Positions 39,761 to 53,700 of a stretch of 64,000 bases of DNA are shown piece after piece. The notes beneath the pieces were generated by a model. The model was not told where the DNA came from. It saw only the letters and a program-made list of their open reading frames with translations, and made no database searches. Position numbers and translations under genes: made by a program. Source of the DNA: Apus apus (Eukaryota > Chordata > Aves > Apodiformes > Apodidae); NCBI RefSeq assembly GCF_020740795.1, contig NC_067290.1, positions 12,444,001 through 12,508,000 on the forward strand. The letters run 5' to 3'. Each line of letters opens with the position of its first letter. Position 1 is the first letter of the stretch.

Positions 39761-42700
39761 CTAGGGTTGGGGCTGCAGGGCTGACTGTGCCCCAGCAGAG
39801 TCATCAACGCGGTTGGAGTGCCGCACCCTCCTCCATGCCCTCAGCAGTGGCAGTGGGAAGATGGATCTAGACTTTGGCCGCACTGCTTGGAGGACGTGGA
39901 GGGTCTGTAGTGCTAGGGAGGAGACGAGGGCACTGCCATCTTCCTGTGCGCCTTGGAGGACTGTGGAGACAAAGCAGCAGAGGTGAGGTGGCAGCCAGGA
40001 GGGAGCCAAGGGACAGGTAGCTTGGCTGGAGGCTGCTGGTCAGGAATATCCCCCTGCAGAAACAGCCCCCTCCCCATAAGCGTGCTGGGAGGGGAAGCCG
40101 GCCCGGGCTTGGGGGGAGCTCCGTGCCAGGGTCCTTCCTCCTGGCTGCCCTCACTCACCCCCTTTGATGTGCTCCACCTCCTTCTCCTGCATCCGCCGGC
40201 CGATGAGCCCTGGGGGGACACGATGTGTCAGGGACCCTGCCACCCATCCCGACCTGCTGGGGAGGGCTTACCCCAGCCAGGGTGCAGCATTGGGGAGCCT
40301 TGTGCCAGCCCCACAGCCGAGGGGTGAGGGTGAAGAGGTGCCCTGCGGGTCCTGTGCTGGGACACAGGGACCCCAGGAGAGGGAGGGACCCAGGACCGGT
40401 GGCTCACCAATGACCCGAACAGCCTCACAGCGCAGGATCTCCTGGGGGCTCTGCAGGTACCCCTGGCACTGGAGCAGGAACTGCTCGATCTTGGTCTTCT
40501 TCCTGGCCAGCTGCAGAGAGGAGAAGAGTGCAGGCCTGGTGCAGAGCTGACCCCGAACCCAGGGCCACCCTTCTGCCCCCCAGCAAGACAGGACAGTCCT
40601 GGCTTCCCGCCGTGTGGCATCAGGATTTGGAGGGAGGAGAGGGCTCCCTGAGGATGCTGGGGTGCCATCAGGGTGGCAGGGTCCCCTTTGGGGCCCCGAG
40701 GGTGAGGACAGCCTGGAGCAGAGCCTGCTCTGGGAGGCTGTGTGCAGCCACGGGGGCACAGCCATCTGTCCCCCCACTGGGCACGGGGCAGGGGGGCTCC
40801 CAGGGGGGTCGGGGCTGTGCTTACCAGGCACCCCCAGATCAGCTGCGCCTGCGCCTGCTCTGCCAGCTGCTCCAGCTGCCCCCATTTCAGGAGCCGTCCA
40901 GCGCTGCGGAGGGCTTCCTGGGCGGCCTGGGGAGCAGCAGAGATGTCACCACCACTGCTGGTGGCACAGGGCCCCGTGTCCCCCCTCTTGGCAGGGCTTG
41001 GAGCCTGTCCCAGCCCATGCAGGGAAGATGTACAAGCTGGGGCTTGGTGCTGCCACCAGGTTCAGCACCCCAGGGAAGAGAAGGGTGGTCATGTCCTCTG
41101 GCTGGAAGCCTGCTGGGGCTTCAGTGTTTTGACCTTGGTAGCCCCAGACTGCTACAGAGCCATAGCCCAGTCTCTGGGGCTGCAGGGACCCTGCCAGGGG
41201 CTGTGTAGGGGGAGCTGGCTGGGAAAGGGACCCACTTCCTCATCCATCTATCCGGGCAGCAGGAGGAGAAAGGCAGCAGCTGGCAGGGAAGGGGAGCTCT
41301 GCCTGGTCCGAGGGCCTTGGCAAGCTGTACGCCCGGTGACACACGTTGGAAGGGTTTGCTGTTGGCACTGCCCTGCCTAAAGGGCCACTCGGGCAGAGAA
41401 TCCCACCTTGGTCACAGTCTTCTCCTGGTCAAGCAGGTGAAAGGTCAGGGGGATCAGGCTGTTCCACACCTCCTTCTTAATTTTTTTCCTTTCACCTTTC
41501 ATCAACCCCATCAGATGACCAAAGAGTTGAATGGAGCCCCTCCGCACGGTGTCCAGGTCCTGAGGGAAGAGGGGAGGAGGATCTCAGCCCCAACACCACG
41601 GTGAGCAGGGGGCTGATGTGGAGATGGATGTCTCCCAGATGGCCTCAGCCAGCCCTGCTCCAAAAGGGAGTGGGCTGCTGCGTGCTGGGGTCCCTGGGGC
41701 TGGGGTCCGGAGAGGGAGACCCTGAGGAGGGCTGGGGGTTGGTCACTGGTGGGCTCAGCATGACCGCAGCCACCCTGCCGCCAGTGTCCCCGCGTGGCAG
41801 GGGGACCAAGTCGGGGCCCGTTCATGCGGGGTGTTTGGAGCCACGGAGGGCAGGGACGGGGTCTGGGGGCCGTGGGGCGAAGCAGAGGGGGGGGGAGGCA
41901 AACGGATGAACCCAGTGAGGGGGGCACAGGGCTCTCTCCCAGCCTCACGTCATCAAAGAAGGTCGAGAGCTTCGCTGCGACGTCCAGGGCGGTCAGGCTG
42001 CCCTCCTCCCCCTCCAGCAGCGGCAGCATGGCATCCAGCACGGGCAGGGCCGCGGCACGGGTGTCACTGCCGCCACCCTGCAGCAGCTCCACAATGCGTG
42101 GCAGCAGGGTCAGGGTTTTCTTTGCCTGTGTGAGACACGACGCCTCCTTTGTGTCAAGCAGCCCCCGACGGCAGGGCTGAAACCCCCTCCACCAGCCCCG
42201 GCCTCACGGGGCTGACAGGGCAAGGTCCCAGCAGACATGGCTCCCCAGCAGGGCCATGGGAAGAGCGAGGCCCGGGGGGGCAGGCAGCACTGGCTCCCTG
42301 CAGCCCCTCGGCTGTCCCCATCCCCACCAGGGCCCAGGGCAAGCTGGTGGCCACTGGCACTGCCTGGGCAGCTGCCCCACCTGCCAGCAGCCCCCAGCGA
42401 GGCCGCTGCGTTTCAGCCCGGGGCTCAGCACCCCACGGCCTGGCTCTGCAGGCCCCGTGCTCCGGGCTGGGGGCTTTGGGCTGGCAGCAGGAGCCTGTTC
42501 CTCTCCGCACTGCTGCCTCCCTCCTGGCACGGCACAGCCGTGGGGCGGAGGGCCACGGGGGCAGGAGAGCTGGCAGCAGCCGGCACAGCTCCCAGGGCCC
42601 AGCAAAGCCCCAGCCACCGCGGCACCCGCCACCCACAGCTGCACCCTGGGCTGTGTCCCAGCTGTCCCCTGCTCACTGTGTCAGGCCTTCTAGTGAGCTT

Positions 42701-45700
42701 CAGGATGCCCCCGAGCACCAGGCTGGGCATCCCCGGGCACTGACTCTCCAGATATGCCGCAAAGATCTTCAGGGCAAAGTCCAGAACAAAATGAAGTCTG
42801 GGGCAGTCCAGCATCTGAAACACAGGCAGCAGGGGCTGGCTCCAGCCATCAGCCCAGGGAGAGGATGCCGGGGAGAGACCAAGCCCAGATGGGGGTAGCA
42901 GGGATTGTGGAGAGCCCCCGTGTCCCACAGCACATGGGTTGCTTGCCTGCTCCTCCATGGTCCCAAGCACAGCCCACCCACTGCCTCAGCTCCCCCCACA
43001 GCAGTGGGCACAGGAGAGCTGAGCGTTGGAGGGGCTTGGAGCAGTGTCGTCAGGCTCACCTCGACGAGGAAGACCATGGCGGTCATCTCCCAGGGGGGGC
43101 TGTCCACAGTGAGGAGCTCTACCAGAGAGCAGAAGAAGATGATGCACAAATCTCTGGAGTATTCTGCTATCTCCCTGGCAGGAGGAAGGAGGCACCGTCA
43201 GGCCTGAGCCAGCTGGGCACTCGTCTTTGGGGTTTGCAGCAGTCTGGACATCACCAGGCTGCAGCACTTGGATCTCCGCGTGCCATCAGCACCCAGGGAG
43301 GGAGTGGTGCCCAGTCCCTGAGGTGTGAGGAGAAGGGGCTCTCACCTGGCGATGACCTGTATCCCTGTGAGGCGGGTCTGGGCGCTGAGCAGGGCATCCC
43401 AGCCCCCCTGCTCCTCGATGGCCTCCACATGTCTCTCACCCCCCATCTCGCAGAGTAACAGTCTCATAGACTGCACTGCAGCCCTGCACAGGGAGAAGTG
43501 CTCAGCTCCCACCAGGACCTCTGGCTTGGCTCTGGGTGGCTTGCAGGGATGAAAGGATAAGGATGGAGTACCTGGTGTAATAGAGCTGATCCTCCTGGAG
43601 CTCCATACAGATTTCCTCCTCGTGTAGTGCCAGCTCCGTGGTGAAAGCCACTTGAAAAAGCAGCCCCAGGAAAAGCTTGGGGAGAATCTTCCTCTTCAAC
43701 TCGTACTCGCCGACGGCCTGCAGAGCGTCTTCCCGCAGGAGGATCTCCCTTATTGCCTCGGTTGCCTGCAGAAGCCACCCAGACATTGAGATATCCCTGG
43801 TGCCCCTAGGGAGGTCAAGGCTTTGGGTGCGACCAGAAGGGGTGTGGGAGCCTGGAACCACTGAGAACAGCCATAGAGGTCAGAGAGGCCTCATCAAGCA
43901 ACTCACAGCCAGGGAGAGGAAGAGTGGGTCATCTTTGGTGGAGGTCTTGGGCAGCGAGTAGTTGAGAAGCTTGCGGAGCAGGTCCCGCAGCACCTTCTCT
44001 GCCAGTTGGGGTTCAGGGAGCATCACCCTACACATGATCACTGAGCCACTGTGGGGAGACAAGGGTTCTGTCAGAGGGGACATCCAAGAGGACGGCCAGG
44101 CTGAAGTCTCTCAGGAGAGTCTTGGGTCGCCTTTCCGTGTGAGAGGAGCCCCAAAGACTGTTGGGCCCTGCACCTGGCGTACGTCGGGGCGCACTGCAGC
44201 AGGCTGGTCACCACCTCGCTGACGTATTTCAGGGTCATCCTCTTGAGAGTGTTCTCCAGGTTTCTGAGGGCTGACACTGACGTGATGGAGGGCCCGTTTC
44301 TATAGATGGCCCACACGATGTTCCGCACCTAGAGGGGAGACATGGGTGGGAATGGGAATGTCAGCAGGGGGAGCGCAACCGCGTCCCCAGCTCCCGCTGG
44401 GAGCCGCTCCCATTCCCGTTGCGCTACGATGGCTTGAGATGGCGTCAGTGCTGGCCAGGCAGGGAGCCAGGGGAGGAACTGTCCCCCAGTGGGGTGGAAT
44501 TCAGCTGTGCCACCCATGGGCTACTCACATGCTCCTCCTGGAAGACTGTTTTCTCCACAAGGATGTTGACCATGTAGACAGCCATCTGGATGCTGTCTGG
44601 GTTGGAGTCTTCCATGTTTGTGATGGCCATGAGGACGAGATCTGCCCTGTCAGAAGGCTGCAGGTATTGCATCAGTATCTGTGGGATGAAAGAGAAGGGA
44701 GATGTGTCACCTAGAGAGAAGCTTGCCGGAGGCCCTTTGCCTAGCCCTTGCTCAGGAGCAGCACGGGTCCCCACCATCCCTGTGCATCGGGTGTCCCTGC
44801 GCTCAGGCTGAGCCCCCTGACCAGCAGCCAAAGGCACTTCTTACCGAGAACATGTTGCAGACATGTTTGACTTTCAGGCTGCGCCAGGCCTGCAACATTT
44901 CCCATTGACACTGGAGCTGCAGCATCTCTTCGTCACCCCGCCCGGAACACCTGCCTGAGGAGGAGCAAAACCGGGGTGCTCAGAGGGAGAGTGAGGAGCT
45001 GGAGGTGCAGTCTGAGGACACCAGGCAGAAAAGTTGCTGGCAAAGAAAGAGGGCAGCCAGGCAGGGGAGGAGCAGATCCCCAGCGAGGGTCCAGGGCTCT
45101 TGCGAGCAGGGGCGAGGGGAAGTGGCTGTTCAGCCTGCAGGCAGGCAGCTTGGATCAGGTTCTCCCTCGCTAAGGAGGGTGGTCCCTGGCTGCCCGTTTC
45201 TAGGGGGACCCAGCCCGACACGGTGTCTCTTACTTCTCTGCTGCAGGAGGAAGACGTGCAGCTGAGACAGGGCTTCTGCGGCCTGCTGGCGGATCAGCTG
45301 GTTGCTGCAGACGCAGCAGAAGGTGAGCTGCCCCACCAGCATCCCCAGCACGTCAAACCGGTGTGTTTCGGAGCGCTCGTGCCCGAAGTGCACGGCTTGT
45401 GCAAAGCAGGGGCAGACCTGGGGAGAGAGAGGCAGGGCAGGCACAGGGTGAGCCCGGGCACACAGTGAGCCCTGGCTGCTCCCAGAGCAGCAGCTCAGGG
45501 CAGGGCTGCCAGACCCAGGCTCCTGCCTGTGGCCGTGACAGCCCTGGGAGAGAGCCCGGACAAGACAGGGCAAAGAGCCCTGCTCCCAGCCTCCTGCTGG
45601 CTGGGTGCCCAGCTTCCCTGGGAGGTGCTGGGGGCTCAGGGGCACCGGGGCTGCCCAGGCCAGGAGCTCAGTACCTGCAGCCCAGGGTAGGTGGTGATGA

Positions 45701-48173
45701 AGCCGATCACCTGGGCAATCCGTGCCACGGCCCTCTCCCGCACCTCTTCTGGCTGGGACGTGGTGAAGTGCAGCAGGAGCTGGGAGGAGAAAAGCTGGTG
45801 ATGTGGCCTGGAGGTGACAGGCCACAGCATGGCAGGGCCAGGCTCGCTGCAGGGCAGTGCCTGGGGTGGGCCACGTGTCCTCCTTGCCCCCTCGCAGCCA
45901 CCTGCTGCGGCCAGGCAGGTCACTGCATCCTGCTCCTGCAGCTGCCTCTGCCGCCTTCCACTCCCTCCTCCCCCCAGAACATCCCTCAGCTCCCCAGCCA
46001 AGGCTCTGGGCTGGCCACCTCCCTCGGGATCTGTGGTAGGGGCCTCTGGGATATGGCCCAGAAGGGGCTCGGGCAGCAGTCAGAAGGCAGGGGCCTGGTG
46101 GGGGGAAGGAGGGACATTCTCTGTCCCCCTCCTCACACCAGGAGCTGGGGGGGGGGGGGGCGGGCAGGCACTGCTCAAGCCAGGGCTCACTGCCTGTGAG
46201 GACCCCTGTGCCAAGGACAGACCTGAAAGATGTTCTGCAGATCCTGGGCAGCAGCATCACCACCGCTGCGTATCAGCTCCTGCAGCATTCTGTCCATCAC
46301 AGCCAGGGTCTGCAAAGGGGACAGAGGCTTGGGAGCAGTCCTTGAAGCCTCAGCTGTGACCCTGCGGTGCCCAGGAAGGGGCCTTGGGCCGAGGGAGCTC
46401 TTTGCGGCTCCCCCCATCACGGTTTCAAGCTGGTCCAGCAATTAAACAAATGACAGATGCTCTCTCTTAATCCCTCTCCCCCCCAGGAAAGGGAAAGGAA
46501 AGAGGTGGACAAGCCCACGGCATACCTTGGAGTAAGCCTGGGCGCCCTCCTGCTCCTCCAGCCGAGGCACGCAGAAGACGCTGGAGAAGCAGGTGTAGAG
46601 GAGGCTGGTCAGCCTCTCCCGCGGCAGGAGCCCCACTCTGCTGCAGGGACAGAGAATTGCTCTTGGGAGCCGGCACGGAGGAGGCAGAGCCCAGGGTTGG
46701 AGATCTGGACTGACTCCACGCCGTGGGTGACCTCTCAAGCCCCGTGACACTGCCAGTGATGTCCGGAGGGAAACCCTGGTGGCACCCCCTGGCCCTGCTG
46801 TCTCTCTCCCTCTTGGGTCAAGGACTGGGGATGCCCTCGCCTGGGACCTGTGCTCCTGGGGCCACTGGGCACCAGGGAGGCCCAGCTGGGGGCTGGGGCA
46901 GGTACCTCAGCGAGGTGATAGCCAGCATGACTTGGCATTGAACTGCGGTGTCCAGGTGGTCAGTGGGCTCATCGTTCAGCAGTCCCTGGGAAGCACAGCA
47001 GGGTGGGACAGGTCAGGACAGGGCAGTCTCCCTTGCCCAGCAAGGGCCTGCGGGGCTGGCAGAGCCCACGTGCTCCCACCCTGGCCCCCCCTCCCCACTC
47101 AGCACCCAGAGGTCCCAAGCTCCGTGGCAGGAAGGGCTGTGCCCATCACAGAGCCACAGGCTGGCCGAGGGACCTGCAGACGGTGTTGATTCCAAGTCCT
47201 GGCTCCAGCCGGGCCACCCAGGTGTCTCTGGAGCACCTCCGAGGATGGAGCGCTGGAGCAGCCTTCATTGGTGCCCTGCCCTAACCGGCCAAGCCCTCTC
47301 CTGCCCCCAGGGCTGTGCTGCTGCCCCTGCTCCTGCCGCAGCCTTCCTGCTCACCCCCTCACCTCGATGGTCTCCAGCACCTCCTCCTGGCAGAAGGAAA
47401 ACAACTGCCACTCAATGGAGTGCCCACTGATGCTGGAGCAGGTGGTGCAGATGTTGTCCAGAAACTCCAGCTTCTCATCCTTTTGCTGCCAGCCGGAGAG
47501 GGGACAGATGGACAGACGGTGTCAAGGGGGAGAGAGAGCCGGGGGAGCCCAGCTCAGCACCTTCTGAGCATGGGATAGGGGCAGAAAGACCGGCCAGGTG
47601 ACACAGGCACAGCCTCGTGGAAGTGGCCACGGATACCTCTGGTCTCTTCCCAAAGATGAAGACTCCGATGGTGTTCAGGAGGAAGAGAACTGACTGAAGG
47701 ACTCCGAGCAGAGCTAGGGGGCAGGCAAGAGGAGAAACTTGAGCCGTCTGCCCAGCTCCTGGAGATGTCAGCAGCCCTGGCTCAAGGCTGGGAAGCTGCT
47801 GTCCCGTATGCACGCCAGGGATGAGGGTGCAGTGCTGGCGGGCAGCACAGGGAGGGGGCCCTGGCACGCCCAGGGATGCGCTGGCACCAGGGGCAGGGCG
47901 GGTCCCTGTCCAGGGATACAGCTGTGATGGGGCTGTGCCCCTGGGTCCCTGGCCGCTGCTCCCTGGGAGTCCTGGTGCCAGCCTGGCTGGAAGGTGTGAG
48001 CCTGGGACAGGGCAGGGCGGGCAGCCCCTGCCCCCCGTGCCCACACACTCACCCGCCCGCAGTGCCTGGACCTGGGTCTCCATGCAGGGCTCGGGCTCGG
48101 AGCTGGCGGCCGGGGGATCCCCGGGCTGCATCGAAACCTCCTTGGGCTGCCCGACGGGTTGATTGTCCTCCAT
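39761..48173 (-). CDS. MROH (maestro heat-like repeat) family protein, copy 2
   Basis: The 22 exons have the same lengths as in copy 1, shifted by 11002-11005 bp; the shifts change only inside introns (for example a longer G run near 46150). Predicted product 939 aa, open throughout. Against copy 1 it has Pro6, Val7 and Ser467 (shared with copy 3), and its own Glu831 and Ile847 in the exon at 40508-40408 (IEQFLLQCQG and PQEILR). First coding exon 48173-48053, last exon 39960-39761. Function as for copy 1 is unknown; nothing in the sequence suggests a pseudogene. Confidence 0.85.
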
Positions 48174-48559
48174 CCTGTGGGAGGCAGGACGTGAAGGGTG
48201 AGGGAGACCCCTCGCCTGCCGGGCTGCCCTGCCATGGGATGGTGAGGCAGGGGTGGCCAAACTCAGGGGGCTTTTTGCTCCCACCCTGTCCCAACACCGT
48301 CCTCTTAGACACTACGGGGGCAAAGCTGGGTGACACAGGGTGCATCCAAAGCACCTCTCAAGCCCCTGATTGTCCCTTCCCCAGGTCCTCTCTGGCTGGC
48401 CCAGAGACCCACGGACCCCTCCTTGTCCCGGGGGGACGGGACTGACTCCCTCCTCCTCCTCCTCCCGCTATGAGGCTGAGGCTCATCTGTCCCGGGAGCA
48501 TCTCCCCGTGCTGCGGGGACCCGTCTGTCCCCTGTGCCGGCTCCTGGTGCTGCCCCCAC

Positions 48560-48947
48560 CTGGAAGCCAGGGCGTGCCGGGGTGCAGCCTCCAACCTCTC
48601 AGCGCTTCGAGCCTCTTTTCTCATAATAAACCAGTCCCGGGACAAAGGATTCCCTCTCTCTCGAGCTGCGAGCCAGAGAGCGCCCTGCCGAGCGCTCATC
48701 CGCGGGCACCGCAACCGTTGAGTGCCCCGAACCTGTTGCCAGGACGCACGTTACAATGCCCCGAAGGTTCCAAAGAACGTTCCAAGGAACGGGACGTTCC
48801 AAGGAACGTTCCAACGCTGGAACCAGTTCTTGGGGGGGGCCTCGGAACCATGGAACGGGGGAGGGTTCCATCCCCCTCTGCGGGGTGCGCGGACCCGCTG
48901 TTCAAAGTGCGGGCCGTACCGGGGGAGCGGGAGCCCCGCCCGGGCAG
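48560..48947 (-). promoter_or_regulatory. MROH copy 2 promoter and non-coding first exon
   Basis: Same donor and same TTCC/GGAA half-site cluster (48766-48829) as upstream of copy 1, apparently unchanged. Confidence 0.5.
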
Positions 48948-49537
48948 TGTCCCCTGCCCTGAGCCACTGAGCCGCATGTCCCCCCAGCCCTTGCAGCGAG
49001 CCATGGGGCAGGTGTCCGGTGTCACCTGCACCGAGCCATGGTGCACATTCCCCCCATCCCCTGCAGGGAGCCCTGGCCCATCTCTGCCTGTCCCTTGCAC
49101 CAAGCCGTGGTCCAAACCTCCCTGGCCCCTGCACAGACGCAGCTCATCTCTCCCGCCCCGCCCCGAGCCACAGTGGATGTCCCCCCAGCCCTCGCACTGC
49201 AGCCCCCGGCCCTTCACCTGAGCCACGCTGCACGTGCCCCATCCCCTGCCCCAGCCGCGGTGCCAGGCCCCTCTCCCTCTCCCCAAGCTGGGCTCCACAC
49301 CCCAACTCCCTCTTGCCGAGCTCCCCAAGTCCCGCCTGGCTCGCACGGCTCCAGCTGCACCTCCCGCTCCCTCCACGCCCAGCCCTGAGCTGGCACACGC
49401 TGTCCTCGCCCCTGGCACCCACCTGCCACCCTCGCCCTATTGCCCGCCCCGCTCCCCTGCTGCAGGGCCTTTCACGTCCCCCCTGTGCCAAGCTCTGCCC
49501 CACGTCCCCCTCCCCGGGCCACTGGAGCTCCCCCCGG
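48948..49537 (+). repeat. Near-identical copy of GRM2 3' UTR segment (unit 2)
   Basis: Same segment as 22902-23496. It shares the longer C run before GGGCGCTCTGC with the parental GRM2 sequence, unlike the copies in units 1 and 3, and has a private T-to-C change (GCCACGCTGC near 49224). Confidence 0.9.
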
Positions 49538-50052
49538 GCGCTCTGCACAGGTTCACGTTTTTCTCCTCATTTTCAGCCCCAGGAAAAGCCACCGAGCGCT
49601 TCTCCCTGCCCCCACTTTCACCGTTGCTTTAGTATTTAGTGTTCCCAGTTTTTCTCAACTAGTTCCATAGACTTTTCAAAACTCTAGATTTGTGTAGAAA
49701 CAAGGAACTTTCATTTTAATTCGAAACTACAAAACATCTTTTGGGAGAAATGTTAACCAACAGATAACTTTAACCAACAGATATCTTTTAACAACAGATA
49801 ACAATAGATAAAAACAGATAACAATAGATAACAACAGATCGATAACAACAGGTAACAACAGATATCCCTCCCACAATCCCTCATCACTTCCCTCCCTCAC
49901 TGCTTTCCCCATTACCTCCCTCCTTCCTTGCCTCCCTCCTTCTGTTCCTCCCTCCTTCCCTTCCCTTGCTATGCCCTGGGAGACAGGGCAGCAGTGGGGG
50001 CAAACACCCACTGCCTTCCTCGCCCCTGCACAGCCCCGAGGGCAGGAGGCAG
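49538..50052. repeat. Unit 3 left part: diverged GRM2/RRP9 UTR-junction copy with (AACAGAT)n
   Basis: As in unit 1 but one CCCT repeat shorter after AACAGATAT near 49865. Confidence 0.7.
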
Positions 50053-50427
50053 GCCTTGCAGAGGGCAGACCCCCATGCGGGGGTCAGCAGGGTCCAAGGG
50101 GGCACACGACACCCCCCGCTGGTGTCCTGCCAGCTCTAGGAGCCTGGTGGCAGGCAGGGTGCAGGGCACAGCTGCAGGCCTTGCAGAGGGCAGACCCCCA
50201 TGCGGGGGTCAGCAGGGTCCAAGGGGGCACACGACACCCCCCGCTGGTGTCCTGCCAGCTCTAGGAGCCTGGTGGCAGGCAGGGTGCAGGGCACAGCTGC
50301 AGGCCTTGCAGAGGGCAGACCCCCATGTGGGGGTCAGCAGGGTCCAAGGGGGCACACGACACCCCCCGCTAGTGGCCTGCCAGCTCTAGGAGCCTGGTGG
50401 CAGGCAGGGTGCAGGGCACAGCTGCAG
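50053..50427. repeat. 125-bp minisatellite, 3 copies (unit 3)
   Basis: Units start at 50053, 50178 and 50303. The middle unit carries the CTGGTGTCC variant at a place where the second unit in array unit 2 has CTAGTGGCC, so repeats have been shuffled between units. Confidence 0.88.
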
Positions 50428-50451
50428 GGCCAGGGGCTCCAGAGCCAGGGT

Positions 50452-50545
50452 CTACAATCTGTCGGGGGCTTCAGGGCTGGGGGCTGTGGTCCTGTGCTTC
50501 TGGGGAAATGCTGTTCTTGGCTTGTGTGAGCCTCCACAACCAGCC
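50452..50545 (-). pseudogene. Decayed copy of the RRP9 last exon (unit 3)
   Basis: Identical by eye to the fragments in units 1 and 2. Confidence 0.8.
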
Positions 50546-50704
50546 AAGTGTCACTCTGCCCCTCAGGGACCCTCAAGCAGGGCATGGACTCCGTCTCTGA
50601 CTTGGTCTCTCCCAGCCCAGCAGAGCAGCTGGTGCTTCATGGCTGGGCTGAAGCGTGGGCAGGTGTTGCCCTGCGCCTGCTGCTCGCCCCAGGATGGCGG
50701 CTGA

Positions 50705-50745
50705 GGTGTCTTCTTTTCTCTTGGGCTTGGGGAAAAGAAGACACC
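50705..50745. other. 14-bp perfect inverted repeat after the MROH stop (unit 3)
   Basis: Same stem and loop as in units 1 and 2. Confidence 0.7.
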
Positions 50746-50762
50746 CCAGCCTGCAAAGCATC

Positions 50763-53700
50763 CTAGGGTTGGGGCTGCAGGGCTGACTGTGCCCCAGCAG
50801 AGTCATCAACGCGGTTGGAGTGCCGCACCCTCCTCCATGCCCTCAGCAGTGGCAGTGGGAAGATGGATCTAGACTTTGGCCGCACTGCTTGGAGGACGTG
50901 GAGGGTCTGTAGTGCTAGGGAGGAGACGAGGGCACTGCCATCTTCCTGTGCGCCTTGGAGGACTGTGGAGACAAAGCAGCAGAGGTGAGGTGGCAGCCAG
51001 GAGGGAGCCAAGGGACAGGTAGCTTGGCTGGAGGCTGCTGGTCAGGAATATCCCCCTGCAGAAACAGCCCCCTCCCCATAAGCGTGCTGGGAGGGGAAGC
51101 CGGCCCGGGGCTTGGGGGGAGCTCCGTGCCAGGGTCCTTCCTCCTGGCTGCCCTCACTCACCCCCTTTGATGTGCTCCACCTCCTTCTCCTGCATCCGCC
51201 GGCCGATGAGCCCTGGGGGGACACGATGTGTCAGGGACCCTGCCACCCATCCCGACCTGCTGGGGAGGGCTTACCCCAGCCAGGGTGCAGCATTGGGGAG
51301 CCTTGTGCCAGCCCCACAGCCGAGGGGTGGGGGTGAAGAGGTGCCCTGCGGGTCCTGTGCTGGGACACAGGGACCCCAGGAGAGGGAGGGACCCAGGACC
51401 GGTGGCTCACCAATGACCCGAACAGCCTCACAGCGCAGGAGCTCCTGGGGGCTCTGCAGGTACCCCTGGCACTGGAGCAGGAACTGCTTGATCTTGGTCT
51501 TCTTCCTGGCCAGCTGCAGAGAGGAGAAGAGTGCAGGCCTGGTGCAGAGCTGACCCCGAACCCAGGGCCACCCTTCTGCCCCCCAGCAAGACAGGACAGT
51601 CCCTGGCTTCCCGCCGTGTGGCATCAGGATTTGGAGGGAGGAGAGGGCTCCCTGAGGATGCTGGGGTGCCATCAGGGTGGCAGGGTCCCCTTTGGGGCCC
51701 CGAGGGTGAGGACAGCCTGGAGCAGAGCCTGCTCTGGGAGGCTGTGTGCAGCCACGGGGGCACAGCCCTCTGTCCCCCCACTGGGCACGGGGCAGGGGGG
51801 CTCCCAGGGGGGTCGGGGCTGTGCTTACCAGGCACCCCCAGATCAGCTGCGCCTGCGCCTGCTCTGCCAGCTGCTCCAGCTGCCCCCATTTCAGGAGCCG
51901 TCCAGCGCTGCGGAGGGCTTCCTGGGCGGCCTGGGGAGCAGCAGAGATGTCACCACCACTGCTGGTGGCACAGGGCCCCGTGTCCCCCCTCTTGGCAGGG
52001 CTTGGAGCCTGTCCCAGCCCATGCAGGGAAGATGTACAAGCTGGGGCTTGATGCTGCCACCAGGTTCAGCACCCCAGGGAAGAGAAGGGTGGTCATGTCC
52101 TCTGGCTGGAAGCCTGCTGGGGCTTCAGTGTTTTGACCTTGGTAGCCCCAGACTGCTACAGAGCCATAGCCCAGTCTCTGGGGCTGCAGGGACCCTGCCA
52201 GGGGCTGTGTAGGGGGAGCTGGCTGGGAAAGGGACCCACTTCCTCATCCATCTATCCGGGCAGCAGGAGGAGAAAGGCAGCAGCTGGCAGGGAAGGGGAG
52301 CTCTGCCTGGTCCGAGGGCCTTGGCAAGCTGTACACCCAGTGACACACGTTGGAAGGGTTTGCTGTTGGCACTGCCCTGCCTAAAGGGCCACTCGGGCAG
52401 AGAATCCCACCTTGGTCACAGTCTTCTCCTGGTCAAGCAGGTGAAAGGTCAGGGGGATCAGGCTGTTCCACACCTCCTTCTTAATTTTTTTCCTTTCACC
52501 TTTCATCAACCCCATCAGATGACCAAAGAGTTGAATGGAGCCCCTCCGCACGGTGTCCAGGTCCTGAGGGAAGAGGGGAGGAGGATCTCAGCCCCAACAC
52601 CACGGTGAGCAGGGGGCTGATGTGGAGATGGATGTCTCCCAGATGGCCTCAGCCAGCCCTGCTCCAAAAGGGAGTGGGCTGCTGCGTGCTGGGGTCCCTG
52701 GGGCTGGGGTCCGGAGAGGGAGACCCTGAGGAGGGCTGGGGGTTGCTCACTGGTGGGCTCAGCATGACCGCAGCCACCCTGCCGCCAGTGTCCCCGCGTG
52801 GCAGGGGGACCAAGTCGGGGCCCGTTCATGCGGGGTGTTTGGAGCCACGGAGGGCAGGGACGGGGTCTGGGGGCCGTGGGGCGAAGCAGAGGGGGGGGAG
52901 GCAAACGGATGAACCCAGTGAGGGGGGCACAGGGCTCTCTCCCAGCCTCACGTCATCAAAGAAGGTCCAGAGCTTCGCTGCGACGTCCAGGGCGGTCAGG
53001 CTGCCCTCCTCCCCCTCCAGCAGCGGCAGCATGGCATCCAGCACGGGCAGGGCCGCGGCACGGGTGTCACTGCCGCCACCCTGCAGCAGCTCCACAATGC
53101 GTGGCAGCAGGGTCAGGGTTTTCTTTGCCTGTGTGAGACACGACGCCTCCTTTGTGTCAAGCAGCCCCCGACGGCAGGGCTTGAAACCCCCCTCCACCAG
53201 CCCCGGCCTCACGGGGCTGACAGGGCAAGGTCCCAGCAGACATGGCTCCCCAGCAGGGCCATGGGAAGAGCGAGGCCCGGGGGGGCAGGCAGCACTGGCT
53301 CCCTGCAGCCCCTCGGCTGTCCCCATCCCCACCGGGGCCCAGGGCAAGCTGGTGGCCACTGGCACTGCCTGGGCAGCTGCCCCACCTGCCAGCAGCCCCC
53401 AGCGAGGCCGCTGCGTTTCAGCCCGGGGCTCAGCACCCCACGGCCTGGCTCTGCAGGCCCCGTGCTCCGGGCTGGGGGCTTTGGGCTGGCAGCAGGAGCC
53501 TGTTCCTCTCCGCACTGCTGCCTCCCTCCTGGCACGGCACAGCCGTGGGGCGGAGGGCCACGGGGGCAGGAGAGCTGGCAGCAGCCGGCACAGCTCCCAG
53601 GGCCCAGCAAAGCCCCAGCCACCGCGGCACCCGCCACCCACAGCTGCACCCTGGGCTGTGTCCCAGCTGTCCCCTGCTCACTGTGTCAGGCCTTCTAGTG

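Noticed and set aside
45130-46263. Long minus-strand open frame (377 aa) in MROH copy 2, with counterparts in copies 1 and 3
   Set aside because: It runs across introns around two short MROH exons; the part outside the exons is low-complexity and not conserved in frame. GC-rich sequence has few stop codons.
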